From positions 1 to 8,326 of the forward strand of contig JAKBCQ010000067.1 in NCBI GenBank assembly GCA_021807585.1: a stretch of 8,326 bases of DNA, read 5' to 3'. The stretch comes from Planctomycetota bacterium. Its GTDB lineage: Bacteria; Planctomycetota; Planctomycetia; Isosphaerales; Isosphaeraceae. The translations under genes were made by a program, and so were the position numbers. Below the pieces are notes generated by a model. That model saw only the letters and a list, made by a program, of their open reading frames with translations, made no database searches and had not been told where the DNA came from. Position 1 is the stretch's first letter. Every line of letters begins with the position of its first letter. Positions 6,244 through 8,326 of the stretch are shown here, piece by piece.

Positions 6244-7515
6244 TTAAATACCGCCGTCAAGTTCGGCGCGGATCGACGGGAGGTATTTGCTCGCCGACGC
6301 CGTGTTCACCAGCACGACGCGATCGCCTTTATTAATCATATGAAGATCAGAAAGTTTTTCGATCGCGGCGAGGGTCGCTGCGCCCTCGGGCGACCAGGCG
6401 AACCGGCGTTCCCGCCATTCGCTGCGGATCGTCGCGCGGATCTCGGCGTCGGCCACGGAGACGGCGCAGCCGCCGGTCTCCCTAACGATCTTAAGAACGT
6501 TGATATGTCCAGAATTTTGCGCCACGTTGAGCCCGGTGGCGATTGTTTGGCCCGGGGGTTTTGGGGTGATGTCGGCGGCGTGTTCGTCGATCGCTCGGAC
6601 GATCGGCGTGCTCGCCTCGCTTTGAACGCAGATCATCCTTGGCCGTCGGCCGTCGATCAGGCCGAGCGTTTCAAGTTCGTCGAAGGCTTTGGCCATGCCG
6701 ACGATTCCGGTCCCGCCTCCGGTCGGATAAACGATGACGTCGGGGACCGACCAAAGGCGGTCGGCGAGACGCTCTCCGGCGGGCTCGGCGAGTTCGAGTC
6801 CGAGCGTTTTCTTTCCCTCGGTCCGCCAACCCGGTTCCTGAAACGTCGCGACGCTGAAGTAGCCCTCGGGGATGTACGCCTCGCGGACGCGTCGACCGCA
6901 ATCGATGATTGTTCCTGGAATCAGCTCGAGCGAGACGAGTTCGGGATGGAGCAACGCGAGCGCCGCGACTTGTCCCAAGACGGGGAGGTCGGTATCGGGC
7001 GACATGACGATCGCCGCTCGGATCTCCGCGGCGATGGCGTAGCGTGCGAGCGAGTCTCCCGCGTTCCCCTGGGTGGGAACCGCGAGGCGAGTGATGCCGA
7101 GCGCGCGGGCCATCGAAACCGTGAGCGCCATGCCTCGATCTTTGAACGATAGGGTTGGATTGGCGCCGAAGCCCGTGTACGGTCGTCCTTCGTCTTTGAC
7201 CTCGAATCGACATCCGAGTCGTTCGGCCCAGCGGTGGGGATACGGGATGGAAGGCGTGCATCCTTCACCGAGAGTGACGATTGAACGACGGTCGTCGGGG
7301 TCGTCGATATCGAGCGGCAAGAGGGCGCCGAAGCGCCAAAGCGAACGCCGATCGGGGTTCCACCCCGCGTCGCGGCCGCGCTCCGAACGAATGCGTTCGA
7401 GATCGAGGATCATCTGGACGGGTCGTTGATCCGAAGGGCACAAATTCATCTTCGAATCGGCGGGATAGGACGCTCCGCAGGTTTCGCAACGGAGTTCCAT
7501 AACGTGACGCATCAT
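6244..7515 (-). CDS. thrC: Threonine synthase-like PLP-dependent enzyme
   Basis: A fold-type II PLP enzyme of 423 residues, best read as threonine synthase (O-phosphohomoserine to threonine plus phosphate, cytoplasmic). Domains in order: an N-terminal zinc-ribbon-like stretch with Cys10, Cys13 and Cys26; LGEGCTP (82-88); the PLP lysine Lys125 in NPTLSFKDRGMA; the substrate/cofactor loop PTQGNAGDS (147-155); the PLP-phosphate loop PTGGGTG (264-270); and a C-terminal PEGAA segment (376-380). Departures from the textbook enzyme: Leu instead of Gly before SFKDR, QGNAGDS instead of TGNTSAS, and Asp29 where the fourth zinc Cys would be. A threonine-synthase paralogue with another substrate is therefore possible, and the symbol is provisional. 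ATG 7515 has a weak GGAA 7 nt upstream; later Met codons have no better signal. No hom or thrB is adjacent. It converges on the YTV terminator. Confidence 0.78.
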   Translation of the reverse strand: MMRHVMELRCETCGASYPADSKMNLCPSDQRPVQMILDLERIRSERGRDAGWNPDRRSLWRFGALLPLDIDDPDDRRSIVTLGEGCTPSIPYPHRWAERLGCRFEVKDEGRPYTGFGANPTLSFKDRGMALTVSMARALGITRLAVPTQGNAGDSLARYAIAAEIRAAIVMSPDTDLPVLGQVAALALLHPELVSLELIPGTIIDCGRRVREAYIPEGYFSVATFQEPGWRTEGKKTLGLELAEPAGERLADRLWSVPDVIVYPTGGGTGIVGMAKAFDELETLGLIDGRRPRMICVQSEASTPIVRAIDEHAADITPKPPGQTIATGLNVAQNSGHINVLKIVRETGGCAVSVADAEIRATIRSEWRERRFAWSPEGAATLAAIEKLSDLHMINKGDRVVLVNTASASKYLPSIRAELDGGI

Positions 7516-7777
7516 TTTGTAATTCCGTGGGTTACATCAAACGAACAGATTCATCGATCGGGTCGTCGGTCTCGATCACGCACGCGCGTTCTCAATCGCG
7601 ATGTTAAATTTTCGAAAATCGTCGAATAATTGGGCGGGGTCGAACGTCAAAAAAATAGTTGGACCGATTCCCCCCCTTGTCGGACGTCTCGGTGAACAAA
7701 CCGACGATCCGCCATCAAACCAGCCTCGGAGGTCCGGGTTCCGGCGATTTGCGAACTGAATTGGAGAATACACGGCC
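7516..7777. other. Divergent intergenic region between thrC-like and Gly/Met genes
   Basis: 262 bp with no supported gene; a short minus-strand frame across it overlaps the downstream gene and lacks signals. It should contain both promoters. ATTTTCGAAAAT (7608-7619) is a perfect 12-bp palindrome near the middle, a candidate operator. TTGGGC (7630-7635) with AATAGT (7653-7658) at 17 bp is a weak plus-strand promoter possibility. Runs of A (about 7649-7654) and C (about 7671-7676) are also present. Confidence 0.4.
7763..7766 (+). promoter_or_regulatory. Ribosome binding site of the Gly/Met protein gene
   Basis: GGAG lies 11 nt before ATG 7778. The spacing is slightly long, but the start is supported by the signal peptide that begins immediately there. 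Confidence 0.5.
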
Positions 7778-8326
7778 ATGTGCATTCGAATTCGTCCTTC
7801 GGTCTTATCGGTTGTTCTGCTCGGCGCATCGGTCATCACGGTGAATCACGCGTTCGCCGCGGACGAGGCTAAAGCCAAGTCCAATCATACAAAATCAAGC
7901 AGGGCTCGTCAGGCGGCGGCGAAATCCGACGACGCCGACGACGAGAAACTCCCCACGGTCGACCTGCTTCAAGGGGTGCGGTCGGGCGAGCTTGGCGTCG
8001 ACGCCAAAGCGACCGCCGACGGCAAGATGGCGATCAAAGTGACGAATCGCTCGAAACGGCGGCTCAAAGTTGTGCTCCCTCCCGGGCTCGTGGGCGTCAA
8101 CTCGACCGGTCAGATGATGGGCGGTATGGGTGGCATGGGCATGGGTGGAATGGGTATGGGCGGTGGTATGATGGGCGGCGGCATGATGGGCGGCATGGGC
8201 GGCATGATGGGCGGTATGGGTGGTGGTATGATGGGCGGCATGGGCGGCGGCATGATGGGCGGCGGCATGGGCGGCGGTATGGGCGGCGGGATGGGTGGTG
8301 GCGGCATGGGGGGGGGCGGCATGGGG
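7778..8326 (+). CDS. Secreted Gly/Met-rich protein (3' end beyond window)
   Basis: An open frame of 183 codons that is still open at the window edge. Residues 1-27 form a signal peptide (Arg-containing start, hydrophobic core SVLSVVLLGASVITV, cleavage site AFA|AD). A charged, Lys/Ala/Asp-rich linker follows (28-57), then a short conserved-looking segment LPTVDLLQGVRSGELGV (58-74) and a small beta-like stretch including IKVTNRSKRRLKVVLPPGLVG (86-106). From residue 113 every residue is Gly or Met. From memory, planctomycetes have a family with this layout (signal peptide, VDLL-VRSG segment, VTNR-VVLPPG segment, GGM tract). I know no assigned function. Export to periplasm or envelope is the only supported inference; a structural or metal-binding role for the Met-rich tract is speculation. 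Confidence 0.82.
   Translation, partial: MCIRIRPSVLSVVLLGASVITVNHAFAADEAKAKSNHTKSSRARQAAAKSDDADDEKLPTVDLLQGVRSGELGVDAKATADGKMAIKVTNRSKRRLKVVLPPGLVGVNSTGQMMGGMGGMGMGGMGMGGGMMGGGMMGGMGGMMGGMGGGMMGGMGGGMMGGGMGGGMGGGMGGGGMGGGGMG
8114..8326 (+). repeat. Gly/Met-only low-complexity tract
   Basis: 71 consecutive codons, 46 Gly and 25 Met by hand count, run to the window end without any other residue. Spacing between Met residues is mostly 0, 2 or 3 Gly, widening to 3-4 Gly near the end. Gly codons vary (GGC, GGT, GGG, GGA), so the tract is not a single expanded DNA unit, although it is prone to slippage. The proline-rich minus-strand frame over it is a mirror artefact. Confidence 0.9.

Noticed and set aside
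7576..7839. 87-residue minus-strand frame in the thrC-like / Gly/Met spacer
   Set aside because: It overlaps the signal peptide of the Gly/Met protein antisense and lacks a ribosome binding site and recognisable motifs.
8110..8322. Proline/methionine-rich minus-strand frame at the right end
   Set aside because: It is the reverse complement of Gly codons in the Gly/Met tract (GGN becomes NCC) and has no start signals.

Overview
The window (8,326 bp, GC-rich, no mobile elements, tRNA or rRNA seen) looks like chromosomal DNA of a planctomycete, plausibly from the Isosphaera/Singulisphaera side of the phylum. The main evidence is a secreted, cysteine-rich protein built from YTV-type repeats, a family tied to planctomycete cell walls. 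A second secreted protein with a long Gly/Met-only tract is of a kind I associate with planctomycetes. The organism is inferred from gene content only.

Layout, left to right. 1-320 is a non-coding leader with a candidate -10 box, a 12-bp palindrome and a possible leader-peptide/hairpin arrangement. 321-1439 (+) is leuB (3-isopropylmalate dehydrogenase), most likely starting at a TTG. Two stem-loops at 1439-1498 separate it from the convergent pair on the minus strand: a short-chain dehydrogenase/reductase (3547-2777) followed 41 bp later by argJ (2735-1542). A 435-bp divergent intergenic region leads to the 716-residue YTV protein (3983-6133, +), which ends at a strong intrinsic terminator (6181-6211). 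Convergent to it is a threonine-synthase-like PLP enzyme (7515-6244, -). After a 262-bp divergent spacer, a signal-peptide protein starts at 7778 (+) and runs off the window end inside its Gly/Met tract.

Functionally the window mixes amino-acid biosynthesis (Leu, Arg, Thr, in separate transcription units) with two exported low-complexity proteins that may belong to the cell envelope. The metabolic genes are ordinary. The most distinctive items are: the YTV protein, with 31 units of exactly 16 residues in two blocks, an interposed Cys-rich module and a cysteine gradient from none to about two per unit; the Gly/Met protein; and a strong excess of GATC/CGATCG words across the window that is absent from the YTV gene. 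I found no defence system, CRISPR array or evident novel enzyme cluster.
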